A stretch of DNA of 64,000 bases, from assembly GCA_016212665.1 (NCBI GenBank), contig JACREZ010000027.1, forward strand, positions 38,349-102,348, written 5' to 3'. The translations under genes and the position numbers were made by a program. Positions 34,371-44,403 of this stretch are shown here, in pieces. This DNA comes from Ignavibacteriota bacterium (lineage in GTDB: Bacteria; Bacteroidota; Ignavibacteria; UBA10030; SZUA-254). How positions within the stretch are numbered: position 1 is the stretch's first letter; each line of letters opens with the position of its first letter. The notes beneath the pieces were generated by a model, which saw only the letters and a list, made by a program, of their open reading frames with translations, was not told the DNA's origin and made no database searches.

Positions 34371-34384
34371 TTTCAAACAAAAGT

Positions 34385-34978
34385 ATGCTCATAAAGAAAC
34401 CGCTTATCCTCGCCTCTGCCTCTCAGCGTCGTCAGCAATTGTTTCGGCAAATCGGATTGGAGTTTCAAATCCGTGAAAGCGGAGTGGATGAAACATTCGA
34501 TACAACAAAAAGCGTAAGCGAAAATGTTGAGAGACTTGCAATCGAGAAAGCGCGATTCGTCGGGAATGGTACAGCGAACGCATTCATTGTTGGCGCTGAC
34601 ACTGTTGTTGTCCTTGGTGAAGAAATCCTTGGGAAGCCGAAAGATTTTCAGGAGGCGGTTTCTATGCTTTCAAAGTTAAGCGGACAAACACATCTCGTGT
34701 ATACCGGGTTTTGTTTATTTGATAAACCTTCGAACAATTACACATCATCTCACGAGATTACAAAAGTTACTTTCAGGAAACTTGGTCAGGAAGAAATTGA
34801 AGAATATGTGAAGGCAGGTTCGCCGATGGATAAAGCGGGCGCGTACGGAATTCAGGATGATTATGGCGCGGTGTTCGTTGAGCGGATTGAAGGATGCTAC
34901 TACAACGTCGTTGGATTTCCGCTTGCCAAGTTTTATCTTGTTATGCAAGATTTTCAAAAACAATTAGGATTACTCTGA
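34385..34978 (+). CDS. maf: Maf-family nucleotide pyrophosphatase
   Basis: 197 residues from the ATG at 34385. [18 protein letters not shown] (SxSxRR phosphate loop), [19 protein letters not shown] and [14 protein letters not shown], then [27 protein letters not shown]. Maf/YhdE enzymes hydrolyse dTTP/UTP or modified nucleotides to monophosphates to keep them out of nucleic acids. It ends 2 bases before the B12-binding protein, forming an operon. Confidence 0.95.
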   Translation: MLIKKPLILASASQRRQQLFRQIGLEFQIRESGVDETFDTTKSVSENVERLAIEKARFVGNGTANAFIVGADTVVVLGEEILGKPKDFQEAVSMLSKLSGQTHLVYTGFCLFDKPSNNYTSSHEITKVTFRKLGQEEIEEYVKAGSPMDKAGAYGIQDDYGAVFVERIEGCYYNVVGFPLAKFYLVMQDFQKQLGLL

Positions 34979-34980
34979 AT

Positions 34981-35403
34981 ATGGAAAAGAAAATTCGAGT
35001 GTTAGTAGCAAAAGCCGGTCTTGACGGGCATGACCGTGGAGCAAAGGTCGTTGCGGCGGCATTACGTGATGCAGGTATGGAAGTAATTTACACAGGACTT
35101 CGGAAAACTCCTGAAATGATTGTCGAAGCCGCGTTACAAGAAGATGTTGATGCAATCGGAATCAGTCTTCTTAGCGGCGCACACATGACTATCTTTCCCC
35201 GCGTGTTGAACCTGATGAAATCAAAAGGACTGACAGACGTTTTACTTTTTGGAGGCGGAATTATTCCTGATGAAGATGAAAAGCAACTCAAGCAGCTCGG
35301 GGTTGGAGAGTTGTTCACACCGGGCGCATCAACGTTGGATATCGTGAAGTATGTGAAAGAATGGGCTGCAACTCACAGACATGAAGTAGTGATTGGTAAT
35401 TAG
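34981..35403 (+). CDS. Cobalamin-binding domain protein, methylmalonyl-CoA mutase small-domain type
   Basis: 140 residues consisting only of the B12-binding Rossmann domain: [26 protein letters not shown] with the DxHxxG ligand motif (His binds cobalt), [15 protein letters not shown] and [16 protein letters not shown]. This equals the C-terminal domain of methylmalonyl-CoA mutase as a separate subunit, as in two-part mutases. The large catalytic subunit is not in the window. A B12 adenosyltransferase is encoded 21 kb away (56963-57505). Its 3' end lies inside a palindrome. Confidence 0.9.
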   Translation: MEKKIRVLVAKAGLDGHDRGAKVVAAALRDAGMEVIYTGLRKTPEMIVEAALQEDVDAIGISLLSGAHMTIFPRVLNLMKSKGLTDVLLFGGGIIPDEDEKQLKQLGVGELFTPGASTLDIVKYVKEWAATHRHEVVIGN

Positions 35404-35480
35404 TGAATCGTGAATTATTTCCTCAGAACAACTCACGAATCACTACTAACTACTCTCCTACGAGTCGTAGACCAATCACT
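35388..35480. terminator. Long palindrome between convergent genes
   Basis: Outer arms agtgattggt (35388-35397) and accaatcact (35471-35480) are perfect complements; inner arms gtgaatcgtgaa (35403-35414) and ctcacgaatcac match at 10 of 12. The outer arms overlap the 3' ends of both convergent genes. Possibly a bidirectional terminator, though without T-runs. Confidence 0.5.
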
Positions 35481-35910
35481 ATTGTGCAGTTCCCGCCAAC
35501 GCCACGTTAATCGGCGAGGCTTTATTTCCGGCGTTATGTTCGATAGATAGTGTTCCGGTAAAATTACCGCGACGGTCGGGGAAGAAACGTACTTTCACGG
35601 AGCGTGATTGTCCCGTCAGAACGCTGTAACCGCCGCCGCCTGAAACAATGTAGAAACCATTTCCCGAAATTCTAATCACTCCTTTGAGTTTATCACCGGA
35701 AGAAGGATCATTCGTGAATATATATGTTTGGTCAGAATTTTGTCCCCAGACTATCGAACCAAAATTAATATTCAAAGTCGGAATATTGATTTTTACGCTT
35801 GAGTTTTGTGTCGTTGCTTGTTCTTCTTCCTGACATGAAGCAAACAAAAGAAGTATAACAAGCGATAACAATGCAACGAACAATTGTTTCTTGAAGACCC
35901 CGATGTTCAT
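35479..35910 (-). CDS. Lipoprotein with ASH/choice-of-anchor-like beta domain
   Basis: 143 residues. Signal peptide with lipobox LLFASC (Cys ~26), then one immunoglobulin-like domain with LNINFGSIVWGQNSDQTYIF, GFYIVSGGG, RSVKVRFFPDRRGNFTGTLSIEHNAG and ALAGT, the pattern of ASPM-SPD-2-Hydin/choice-of-anchor D repeats common in FCB cell-surface proteins. Probably an outer-membrane lipoprotein; role unknown. It lies 12 bases downstream of the slipin gene on the same strand. Confidence 0.75.
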   Translation of the reverse strand: MNIGVFKKQLFVALLSLVILLLFASCQEEEQATTQNSSVKINIPTLNINFGSIVWGQNSDQTYIFTNDPSSGDKLKGVIRISGNGFYIVSGGGGYSVLTGQSRSVKVRFFPDRRGNFTGTLSIEHNAGNKASPINVALAGTAQ

Positions 35911-35922
35911 AATATTCTCCTC

Positions 35923-36681
35923 TTATTTTTTATCTCCTTTAAGAAACGGCGCAAGAATTTCAATCGGTAGCGGGAAGATAATTGTCGAGTTTTTATCTGC
36001 GGCAATTTCGGTGAGTGTTTGCAAATACCGTAATTGCAATGCAATGGAATTTTGTCCCATAATGCTTGCCGCATCAGAAAGTCGCTGGCTTGCCTGAAAT
36101 TCTCCATCAGCATGAACATTCTTTGCACGTCGCTCTCGCTCTGCTTCTGCTTGCTTTGCCATTGCGCGTTGCATTTCGATTGGTAAATCAATTTGCTTTA
36201 CTTCTACGTTCGAGACCTTTATTCCCCACGGTTCGGTGTGCAAATCAATAATTTTTTGAAGTTCCATATTAATTTTATCCCGTTGCGAAAGCAAATCGTC
36301 AAGTTCCGATTGACCGAGAATGCTGCGCAATGTCGTTTGGGAAAGTTGTGAAGTTGCAAAGAGAAAATTTTCGACTTCAATGATTGCCTTCTCAGGATTG
36401 ACGACGCGGAAATAAACAACTGCATTTACTTTGATTGAAACGTTGTCTTTGGTGATAACATCTTGCGGCGGCACATCAAGCACAACTGTCCGCAGACTGA
36501 CTTTCACCATTCTATCAATCATCGGGATAAGGAAAATGATGCCGGGTCCTTTCGAACCCATGATACGTCCTAAGCGAAACACGACTCCGCGTTCATATTC
36601 GTTGAGAATACGAACAGCGTTTGCAACGATGATGATTCCGAAAAGAATTAAAATAATTGGAAAAATTGATAATGCGCCCAT
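35923..36681 (-). CDS. Slipin/stomatin-like SPFH membrane protein
   Basis: 252 residues: N-terminal membrane segment ([18 protein letters not shown]), then the SPFH/Band 7 domain ([46 protein letters not shown]-type strand, [10 protein letters not shown]) and a coiled-coil [15 protein letters not shown]. Slipins form membrane scaffolds and are typically encoded next to NfeD proteins, as here (10-base gap). Confidence 0.93.
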   Translation of the reverse strand: MGALSIFPIILILFGIIIVANAVRILNEYERGVVFRLGRIMGSKGPGIIFLIPMIDRMVKVSLRTVVLDVPPQDVITKDNVSIKVNAVVYFRVVNPEKAIIEVENFLFATSQLSQTTLRSILGQSELDDLLSQRDKINMELQKIIDLHTEPWGIKVSNVEVKQIDLPIEMQRAMAKQAEAERERRAKNVHADGEFQASQRLSDAASIMGQNSIALQLRYLQTLTEIAADKNSTIIFPLPIEILAPFLKGDKK

Positions 36682-36691
36682 TGTTATACCT

Positions 36692-37999
36692 TTAAATTAT
36701 TATTGAATTGTCTACGACCCGTAGGGATTTTACTTTTAAATGTAAACCGTTTACTTCTTGTACCTGTACTCTTGAACCGTTTGCTATTTTGCCTTCAATA
36801 CTCGATGCCGACCAGATTTCTCCGTGAACGCGAATGTTTCCTTCGGGTGATAACTCTGTGATTGCCTCTCCGAGTTCCCCGACAAGCCCTTCACTGCCGG
36901 TTGTTGGTTTTAATCGTTGTGCTTTGATGCCCAGACCAATGGCGAAGAGGAAAAATGCCGCTGTACTGACAACCGATGCGAGTATCACTTCCCATGAAAT
37001 TGAGACAAATTCTAATGTTGAATCAGTTTCAATCAACATAAGCGAACCCAGCGCGAGGGATACAATTCCCCCGATTGTCAGTAAGCCGTGACTGATTATT
37101 TTTATTTCAAGAATAAAAAGGACGATAGAAATTATTATCAATGCTATACCGGCATAATTGATTGGCAAGGTATGAAATGAATAAAAAGCAAGCACAAGGC
37201 AAATAGCCCCGACAACACCGGGAAAGATTGAGCCGGGATTGTACAACTCGAACAGTAAGCCATACATTCCAAGCAGCATCAGGATGTATGCAATGTTCGG
37301 GTCGCTGAGGAGGTCAAGGATTTTTTGTCTGAACGATTTTTCGAATGTTTCGATGGAAGCATCTTTTATTGTGAGAACATGTTTGCCTGAAGGAAGTTCG
37401 ACTTCAATCCCATCAATGACTTGAAGAAGTTCCCGAACCGATGCGGCGATTGTATCAATAACATTTTTTTGCAATGCTTCTGTTTCCGTAATCGAATAAC
37501 TCTTTCGCACTGCATCTTCCGCCCATTCGATGTTGCGATGTCGTTTCTCACTGATTGTTCTGATGAATGCGGCGGCGTCGTTCGTGGCTTTTTCAGACAT
37601 GATGGAATCCATCTGTTCACCGACTGTTACCGGATGCGCCGCGCCGATGTTTGTTCCCGGAGCCATCACCGCAACATGAGCGGCAAGTGTTACAAACACT
37701 CCCGCAGAAGCCGACTGCGAGCCACTCGGAGAAACATAGACAATGACAGGAATCTTTGCATTCAGCAAGTCACTAACGATGACACGAGTTGATTTTAACA
37801 AACCACCCGGCGTGTTGAGTTGAATAATCAGACACTCAGCATTTGCTTCGACAGCATCCTGAATACTTTCTGAAATATAATCGGCGGAGGCAGGATTGAT
37901 TGCGCCATCAATCTTAATGACGTGAACTTTTGGAGTGTTAGCGGAAACGAAAGCGCTGAGAACCAAGATGAAGAATATCGAAGCAATCACGTGTTTCAT
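36692..37999 (-). CDS. NfeD-type membrane-bound serine protease
   Basis: 435 residues: signal peptide ([16 protein letters not shown]), a ClpP-like periplasmic protease domain with [11 protein letters not shown], catalytic Ser in [14 protein letters not shown] and [10 protein letters not shown], then about four membrane helices (~235-360) and a C-terminal OB-fold NfeD domain ([26 protein letters not shown]). This is the long (1510-N/YuaF-like) class that cleaves stomatin partners; the slipin gene follows directly. A promoter matching TTG/TACCTTTG lies just upstream and would give an almost leaderless mRNA. Confidence 0.92.
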   Translation of the reverse strand: MKHVIASIFFILVLSAFVSANTPKVHVIKIDGAINPASADYISESIQDAVEANAECLIIQLNTPGGLLKSTRVIVSDLLNAKIPVIVYVSPSGSQSASAGVFVTLAAHVAVMAPGTNIGAAHPVTVGEQMDSIMSEKATNDAAAFIRTISEKRHRNIEWAEDAVRKSYSITETEALQKNVIDTIAASVRELLQVIDGIEVELPSGKHVLTIKDASIETFEKSFRQKILDLLSDPNIAYILMLLGMYGLLFELYNPGSIFPGVVGAICLVLAFYSFHTLPINYAGIALIIISIVLFILEIKIISHGLLTIGGIVSLALGSLMLIETDSTLEFVSISWEVILASVVSTAAFFLFAIGLGIKAQRLKPTTGSEGLVGELGEAITELSPEGNIRVHGEIWSASSIEGKIANGSRVQVQEVNGLHLKVKSLRVVDNSIII

Positions 38000-38003
38000 G
38001 GCT

Positions 38004-38034
38004 CAAAGGTAAGCAAAAAAATGTGCACTCACAA
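38004..38034 (-). promoter_or_regulatory. Bacteroidota-type promoter directly in front of nfeD
   Basis: Reverse strand: TTG (complement of 38032-38034), 20-nt spacer, TACCTTTG (complement of 38004-38011). The expected start of transcription (5-7 bases further) falls at the nfeD ATG (37997-37999), implying a leaderless or near-leaderless transcript. Confidence 0.55.
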
Positions 38035-38228
38035 TTCGAGAATACTTCGTTAGTGGAATACTTTATTTCATGTACAGAGAAGTAATGGAGAGAGTTTGGG
38101 TGTGAAAATTTCAATACGGCTGAGTAATCTGTCACTGGATAGAATGCAATAAATCGCCTGCAATAATTCTCAATTGTTTTTGAGTCAGAAAATCTCTACT
38201 TTTTGCCCGAATTATTAAACTATGCTGA

Positions 38229-40955
38229 ATGTCTTTCATTAAACAATATCGTGTTATCTCGTTATTGCTTGCTCTGTGGATGGTTATATCCGTGGCGCAG
38301 TCACAGACAACGCTTCATGTTCCGAGGGTGAAGTATGAATTTGATGGACTGAAACTCAAACGAACTATTTCAGTGAAACGTCCAAAAGTCGGATTGGTGT
38401 TGAGCGGAGGCGGCGCGCGCGGGTTGGCGCAAATCGGTGTGTTGCACGCGTTGGAGAAGCATAACATCCCGGTTGATTTCATTGTCGGAAACAGCATGGG
38501 AAGTGTCATCGGCGGATTGTATGCGGCAGGATATTCAACAAGTGAATTGGAAAGTATTGCAACGCACACAAATTGGGACGAAGTGCTTTCATTTACGGAG
38601 GGAACGAAACGGACAGAATTGTTCGTCGGGCAAAAGCGAGCGGATGATGTTGGTTTCTTAACGATTCGATTTGATGGACTTCAACCGATTATTCCATCGT
38701 CGTTTTCAAGCGGTCAACGACTCATAAATTATTTTATGAACCTGACACTTCAGGCGTTGTATCATCCCGATAGCACATTCGATAATTTGAAAATTCCGTT
38801 CCGCGCAGTAGCAGTTGACCTCATCAAAGGCAAGCGAACAATTATTGACCGCGGCTCACTTGCAGAAGCGATGCGTTCGAGCATTACTGTTCCGTTGCTT
38901 TATACTCCGCTCGAACGCGATTCGATGGCGCTCGTTGATGGCGGTCTGATTTCCAATATTCCCGTTGATGTTGCAGATTCTGTCGGCTGTGATATTATTA
39001 TTGCAGTCAACTCAACGAGCGGATTGCGTCGAGCCGACCAAATGACCGCGCCGTGGGAAGTCGCCGACCAAATCATGACCATCATCATGCAACAACCGAA
39101 CGAGAAACAACTTCAACTTGCCGATGTCGTCATCGTTCCGGAAATAGGGGAGAGGTTGGTTGATGATTTCACCGGATTGGATTCGTTGATTGCTTCCGGT
39201 GAACGCGCTACGGAACAATACATCGCTACTTTGCTTGATGTATTGAAATCAAAAAAAGATTTGGAGTACACAACTACGAACGCTACACTGAAGAACGTTC
39301 GCATTGAGGTGCAGGGAAAATTTATCAATGAAGATGTGAAGCGTAAACTTCTCTCAGATGGAAATGACGGAATACTTGAATTGCATCAAGTGGAAAATCG
39401 TTTGCATGAGTTGGAAGGATCGGGTGAATATGCTGATGTTTCGGCTGAAATTAGTGAGAATGATGACGGAACGAGAATCATGTACAGGTTACAGCCGCAA
39501 CCGATGATACGACAAGTCGAATTTTCCGGCAATGTTGTCATAACTTCAGACGAAATCCGTTCAGTAATTCAAGAACTTGAAAGCAGAGTTCTGAATTATG
39601 AAACAATCCATCGAACGCTTGAGAAGGTCGTTTCGTTGTATCGTCGGAAGAATTTTTCTCTTGCACGGATAACTGATGTGAAAGTGAACTCGAACGATGG
39701 GAACATTCATTTTACAATCAATGAAGGAATTGTTCAGGAAGTAATGTGCGAAGGAAATGTGCGTTCTAAAGACTACATCATTCGCCGTGAGTTTCCATGG
39801 GAGCATGGCGATGTATTCTCTATTCAAAAAGCAAATGCAGGTTTGATTAACATCGCAAGCACAGGTTTGTATGAATACATATTGTTGGATATACGGTACA
39901 GGAATGAGCAACCGGGAATCATTCTAAAAGTAAAAGAGCGTAGCGCCGAGTTGCTTCGCTTCGGACTTCATGCGGATAACGAACATGGAATTGTGGGAAT
40001 GCTTGATTTACGTGATGCAAACTTTCGTGGCGCAGGTGAAGATTTGAGTTTGTTGTTGCGGTATGGTTTTCGTGACCGGGTTGCACGAGCCGAATACCGT
40101 GCAAACAGAATTTTCAACACATATCTAACATTCAATTTCAAAGGATATGTTACATCCCGCGATGTTTTCACTTACAAAAGTGAACCGTCAGGCTCCGTTG
40201 TGACGTGGGAAAGAAGCGAGAATGGCAGATTTCGTGAGACAAAAATCGGCGGTTCGTTCACGTTCGGAAGTCAACTTGCTCGGCTTGGCGATTTGACGGT
40301 TGAAATAAGAACCGAACAACAACGTATTTCAGGAATTTCCGGTGTGGGGTACAATGAGGAAGACCATCGCTTTGTCGGATTGAAGTTGCAAACGACGCTC
40401 GACACGGAAAATAAATTTGTCTTCCCGACAGAAGGAATTATGCTGACGTTATCGTATGAAACCGCTCTGAAAAGTTTGGGAAGCGAAGTGTCGTTTACAA
40501 AAATCAATGCCTCGTGGAGTGCGTATCATACATTTTTCAACCGGCATACAATTCATCCGCACGTTCGTGTCGGATTTGCAGATGAAACTTTGCCATTGAG
40601 CGAGCAGTTTAGTTTTGGTGGATATAATTCGTTTTTCGGTTTGCAGGAGGATGATAGCCGAGGGCGGCAAATATTCATCGGCAGTTTTGAATATCGTTAC
40701 ACATTGCCGTTCAGAATTTTATTTGATACCTACGTCAGCGCGCGGTACGATTTAGGGACAATCTCCACTCTGCCGGAGGAGTTGAAGTTAAGCACGTTCC
40801 GTCATGGACTCGGTTTCACACTCGGGCTCGATACGCCAATCGGAGCGGCAATGTTTGGTGCAGGCAAAAGTTTTTACTTCCGCCGCGACCTTTCCGATTC
40901 TCCAGTGAGTGTCGGTCCGCTGTTATTTTATTTTTCGATTGGTCCCAATCTGTAA
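38229..40955 (+). CDS. Patatin-like phospholipase fused to POTRA and BamA-type outer-membrane barrel
   Basis: 908 residues. Signal peptide (LLLALWMVISVAQSQ). Patatin domain ~50-330: oxyanion motif LSGGGARGLA, nucleophile GNSMG (Ser ~89) and DGG (Asp ~237) form the Ser-Asp dyad. One or more POTRA-like domains follow (~380-560: IRQVEFSGNVVITSDEIRSVI, VMCEGNVRSKDYIIRREFPWEHGDVFS). The C-terminal ~330 residues are an Omp85/BamA-type barrel (RGAGEDLSLLLRYGFRDR, SFGGYNSFFGLQEDDSRGRQ) ending in LFYFSIGPNL. Architecture matches type Vd autotransporters (PlpD-like). It likely acts on lipids at or outside the outer membrane. The next gene starts 3 bases after its stop. Confidence 0.93.
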   Translation: MSFIKQYRVISLLLALWMVISVAQSQTTLHVPRVKYEFDGLKLKRTISVKRPKVGLVLSGGGARGLAQIGVLHALEKHNIPVDFIVGNSMGSVIGGLYAAGYSTSELESIATHTNWDEVLSFTEGTKRTELFVGQKRADDVGFLTIRFDGLQPIIPSSFSSGQRLINYFMNLTLQALYHPDSTFDNLKIPFRAVAVDLIKGKRTIIDRGSLAEAMRSSITVPLLYTPLERDSMALVDGGLISNIPVDVADSVGCDIIIAVNSTSGLRRADQMTAPWEVADQIMTIIMQQPNEKQLQLADVVIVPEIGERLVDDFTGLDSLIASGERATEQYIATLLDVLKSKKDLEYTTTNATLKNVRIEVQGKFINEDVKRKLLSDGNDGILELHQVENRLHELEGSGEYADVSAEISENDDGTRIMYRLQPQPMIRQVEFSGNVVITSDEIRSVIQELESRVLNYETIHRTLEKVVSLYRRKNFSLARITDVKVNSNDGNIHFTINEGIVQEVMCEGNVRSKDYIIRREFPWEHGDVFSIQKANAGLINIASTGLYEYILLDIRYRNEQPGIILKVKERSAELLRFGLHADNEHGIVGMLDLRDANFRGAGEDLSLLLRYGFRDRVARAEYRANRIFNTYLTFNFKGYVTSRDVFTYKSEPSGSVVTWERSENGRFRETKIGGSFTFGSQLARLGDLTVEIRTEQQRISGISGVGYNEEDHRFVGLKLQTTLDTENKFVFPTEGIMLTLSYETALKSLGSEVSFTKINASWSAYHTFFNRHTIHPHVRVGFADETLPLSEQFSFGGYNSFFGLQEDDSRGRQIFIGSFEYRYTLPFRILFDTYVSARYDLGTISTLPEELKLSTFRHGLGFTLGLDTPIGAAMFGAGKSFYFRRDLSDSPVSVGPLLFYFSIGPNL

Positions 40956-40958
40956 GCG

Positions 40959-41378
40959 ATGAAACCCGGCTTCACGATTCTCGAACATCCTGCCGACATG
41001 GGAATTGAAGCGACAGGCGAAACACTTGCACAAGCATTCGAACAAGCCGCAATGGGAATGATGTCCATTATTCTTGATGTCTCAACGGTTGAGAAGAAAG
41101 ATACCAGAACCATCAATCTTCGGGCAGGCGACATCGAACAACTTCTTGTAAAATGGTTGACGGAGATTCTGTACTTGTATGATGGACAACAGTTCGTGCC
41201 ATGTTCTTTTTCAATACAGAAACTGAGTGAAACAAACCTTGAAGCAAAAATCAACGGCGAACAACTTCAACAGGAAAAACATCGAACGAAATTGGATGTC
41301 AAAGCGGTGACGTATCATCAATTAAGTATCAAACATTCTGTTAATGATGTTACACTTACTGTATTTCTTGATATTTGA
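40959..41378 (+). CDS. Archease
   Basis: 139 residues: FTILEHPADMGIEATGETLAQAFEQAAMGMMSIILD, DIEQLLVKWLTEILYLYDGQQFVP and AVTYHQLSIKH, the conserved archease blocks with the calcium-binding acidic residues (the HPAD Asp and the C-terminal Asp of LDI). Archease speeds guanylylation and turnover of the RtcB RNA ligase. RtcB follows 160 bases downstream on the same strand. Confidence 0.95.
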   Translation: MKPGFTILEHPADMGIEATGETLAQAFEQAAMGMMSIILDVSTVEKKDTRTINLRAGDIEQLLVKWLTEILYLYDGQQFVPCSFSIQKLSETNLEAKINGEQLQQEKHRTKLDVKAVTYHQLSIKHSVNDVTLTVFLDI

Positions 41379-41538
41379 ATTGATATCAAAACATCACTTT
41401 TTTTTAACCGCAAAGACCACAAAGAAGACGCAAAGTGACGCAAAGAAAAATTACATAAAGTTTTTTTGATACATGAAACTCAAAACTCAAAACCCGAAAT
41501 CCGTAACCCCAAACCCGAAACCTCAATGAAGTACGACT
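41379..41538. repeat. Simple repeats between archease and rtcB
   Basis: Contains aaccgcaaagaccacaaag/acgcaaagtgacgcaaag (reverse of the TTTGTGG family) and aaactcaaaactcaaaacccg/aaccccaaacccgaaacctc. The latter family also encodes peptides inside CysS, the first phosphatidyltransferase and HemH. No terminator or gene is seen. Confidence 0.7.
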
Positions 41539-42963
41539 ATGCTAAAAAAGATTGATAACTACCGCCACATCATCCCGAAAGAATACAAAAAAGGAATGCT
41601 CATCGAAGGAATGATTTACGCAGACGATGAGATGATTAAGCAAATTGAAAAAGACCAAACGAAAGAGCAAGTGGCAAATGTTGCTACGCTTCCCGGATTA
41701 GTTGGTCGTTCACTTGCGATGCCGGACGCGCATCAGGGTTATGGTTTTTGCATTGGCGGAGTTGCCGCTGCTGACCCGGATGAAGGAATTGTTTCTGCAG
41801 GTGGAGTTGGTTTTGATATCAACTGCGGCGTGAGATTGCTCGCATCAAAATTTGAACATCGGGATATAACTGCAAAACTTCAGGAACTACTCAATCAACT
41901 GTTTAGAGATATTCCGTGCGGGACGGGGAAGAAGGGATTGTTGAACATTGCAAAGAACGAATTAGATAATGTGCTTTTGAAAGGCGCACAGTGGGCAGTT
42001 GAACAGGGTTTCGGTGTTGAGCGGGACATAGCACACATCGAAGAGTACGGAAAAATTCCAAACGCGAATCCCAAGTGGGTAAGTAATCGTGCGAAGGATA
42101 GAGGGCATCATCAACTCGGAACGCTCGGTTCGGGAAATCATTTTTTGGAGATTCAGGTTGTCTCCGAAATTTATGAAGAAGACACAGCACGGCATTTCGG
42201 ACTTCACAAAAATCAAATTGTTGTGTTGATTCACAGCGGTTCACGGGGTCTCGGTCATCAGGTTTGCACTGATTATCTCGACGCTATGCAGGATGGAATG
42301 AGGCGTTACGGAATTTCTGTCGTTGACCGTCAACTTGCATGCGTTCCAATAAAATCGAAAGAGGGGCAGGAATATTTGCAAGCAATGGTGGCGGCGGCGA
42401 ACTTTGCGTTTGCCAATCGTCAGATGATGACGCACTGGACACGGGAAGCGTTCCAACGCGTACTCGGCAACGGCGAGTTGGATATTGTGTATGATGTTTG
42501 CCATAACATTGCAAAGTACGAAGACCACGAAGTTGACGGAAAGAGAAAGCGCGTTCTTGTTCACCGCAAAGGCGCGACTCGTGCGTTTCCGAAAGGACAT
42601 CCCGCATTGCCGGAAGAATTGCGCGACTTCGGTCAACCCGTGTTGATTCCCGGAAGCATGGGAACATGTTCATACGTTCTTGTCGGAACAGAACAGGCAA
42701 TGAAAGAAACATTTGGCTCGTCGTGTCACGGCGCGGGCAGAGCGATGAGTCGAACCCGTGCGAAAAATGAAACGACGGTTGATGAATTGATGAAAGAGAT
42801 GAACAGCAAAAATATTTTAGTGCGCGGTCAAACGCGTTCAGGATTGACGGAAGAAAAACCGGATGCGTACAAAGATGTCAGTCAGGTTGTAGAAGTAGTT
42901 CACGGCGCGGGAATTGCACGGAAGGTTGCAAAGTTATTGCCGGTGGCGGTGATGAAGGGGTGA
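41539..42963 (+). CDS. rtcB: RNA-splicing ligase RtcB
   Basis: 474 residues. Joins 2',3'-cyclic phosphate and 5'-OH RNA ends using GTP and Mn2+. Motifs: LPGLVGRSLAMPDAHQGYGF (metal Asp/His), GGVGFDINCGVRLL with the metal Cys at ~96, HHQLGTLGSGNHFLEIQ, VLIHSGSRGLGHQ, and SSCHGAGRAMSR with the guanylylated His at ~397. It pairs with archease upstream, an RNA-repair module. Confidence 0.97.
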   Translation: MLKKIDNYRHIIPKEYKKGMLIEGMIYADDEMIKQIEKDQTKEQVANVATLPGLVGRSLAMPDAHQGYGFCIGGVAAADPDEGIVSAGGVGFDINCGVRLLASKFEHRDITAKLQELLNQLFRDIPCGTGKKGLLNIAKNELDNVLLKGAQWAVEQGFGVERDIAHIEEYGKIPNANPKWVSNRAKDRGHHQLGTLGSGNHFLEIQVVSEIYEEDTARHFGLHKNQIVVLIHSGSRGLGHQVCTDYLDAMQDGMRRYGISVVDRQLACVPIKSKEGQEYLQAMVAAANFAFANRQMMTHWTREAFQRVLGNGELDIVYDVCHNIAKYEDHEVDGKRKRVLVHRKGATRAFPKGHPALPEELRDFGQPVLIPGSMGTCSYVLVGTEQAMKETFGSSCHGAGRAMSRTRAKNETTVDELMKEMNSKNILVRGQTRSGLTEEKPDAYKDVSQVVEVVHGAGIARKVAKLLPVAVMKG

Positions 42964-43090
42964 ATTAATCGAAAGTTGTAAGTTTTTAGCCACAGGCAGA
43001 TGCGCTTTAGGCGTAATCTTTTCGCGATTTATAATATGATGATGTTGGAGACAGGAACTTCAACACTTTAGTACTTCTCCAAACGCATGT

Positions 43091-44332
43091 TTACATCAAA
43101 GCCAAAAACTCCTTTGCCGGAGTCAGTATTATTCCGGAAGTATTTATCGTCGTTGTAAATCCTTCGGGTTTTCTTACAACCTGAACCGTGTAACGAGGTT
43201 TCAAACGTTCAGAGAAATACCGTAGACTGGGGTCAATATCACGCGCTGACAATTTCGCTTCGATTAAGGCGTATGGTTTGCGTTGCTCTGTAATCAAAAA
43301 ATCTACTTCCCGTTTCTCACGGTCGCGAACGTAGTAAAGGTCAAACTCTCCAAATCCACTGTCTGTCCATGCTTCCACGAGTTTATGTAAGTGAAGTGCG
43401 GTAAGATTTTCAAAGCGTGCTCCTTCGTTTTGTATCTCGGTGCCATCAAACAGGTATATTTTTTCTGCTTGTCTAAGTGTTCGAACGAGCCGACCGGCAA
43501 ACGGTTTTATCTGGAAAAGATAGTAGAGTCTTGACATTGTCTCTATCCAATTCTTCACCGTCGTAAAGTTGACACTCAAATCTTCACTAAGCGAGTTAAA
43601 CGATAGTGGAGAACCGACACGTTCAGTAAGTAACAGCGCGAGAGTTTCAACCAAACCAATATCTCGTATTCGCGTAAGGTCACGAATATCTTCCCGAAGC
43701 ACAAGTTGTCGGTGTGCTTGTCTCCACCGTCGCAATCGGGTTTCACTTTCGGCGAAGAGCGGTTCAGGAAATCCGGTGAACATCTCAAGTTTTTTCAGAT
43801 GCTCTTCTGCTTCCTTTAGAGGATGATGTAGGAGAAGTGTTTTCCAAAAAACATCCGGGCTAAGGATGTATTCTCTGCTTGGTGTAAGAAGTTCTCCAAG
43901 TGTAAATGGATGAAGTCGAAAGAGATTGTATCGTCCGAACAATGAATCGCCGCCACGTTGGTAGATATCAAGACGGCCACTTCCTGTTACAATGATTTCG
44001 ATATTCTTACCATGCTCATCATACAATCCTTTCAGGAACCGTTTCCATCGCGGAAACTTATGGATCTCATCTAAGACTATTCTTGTTTTTGTATCGCCCG
44101 CCTGTGTTTTACCTCTCTGCCAGAAATCGCCGGGATTACGAACAAGAAGTTTCCGATGTGCGTCAATATCCCAGTTGAAGTACAGTTCATTCATACCGGA
44201 TTCGACAAGCAGTCGCTTAGCGAGCGTAGTTTTTCCCACTTGTCGCGGTCCGGTTATTAATGCCATTTTTTGATCTTCACGAAGGAACTTGACGAGGTCA
44301 GTGTTGAGATAGCGCAGTCCTGGAGTTTCCAT
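43091..44332 (-). CDS. AAA ATPase with DUF4143 domain
   Basis: 413 residues. N-terminal AAA_14 ATPase: ALITGPRQVGKTTLAKRL (Walker A), RIVLDEIHKFPRWKRFLKGLYDE (Walker B) and IIVTGSGRLDIYQRGG sensor; linker GRYNLFRLHPFTLGELL; C-terminal DUF4143 (LTERVGSPLSFNSLSEDLSVNFTTVKNWIETMSRLYYLF, winged-helix-like, then a nuclease-like end with EVDFLITEQRKPYALIEAKLS). A widespread, highly transferable family of unknown substrate. Monocistronic, between rtcB and the haem operon. Confidence 0.93.
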   Translation of the reverse strand: METPGLRYLNTDLVKFLREDQKMALITGPRQVGKTTLAKRLLVESGMNELYFNWDIDAHRKLLVRNPGDFWQRGKTQAGDTKTRIVLDEIHKFPRWKRFLKGLYDEHGKNIEIIVTGSGRLDIYQRGGDSLFGRYNLFRLHPFTLGELLTPSREYILSPDVFWKTLLLHHPLKEAEEHLKKLEMFTGFPEPLFAESETRLRRWRQAHRQLVLREDIRDLTRIRDIGLVETLALLLTERVGSPLSFNSLSEDLSVNFTTVKNWIETMSRLYYLFQIKPFAGRLVRTLRQAEKIYLFDGTEIQNEGARFENLTALHLHKLVEAWTDSGFGEFDLYYVRDREKREVDFLITEQRKPYALIEAKLSARDIDPSLRYFSERLKPRYTVQVVRKPEGFTTTINTSGIILTPAKEFLALM

Positions 44333-44403
44333 ATACCTATAAAATTGTCATGACAAATTTACATGAATATAGAAAATTGTCATGTGGTTTTCAAGCGGAA
44401 CTT

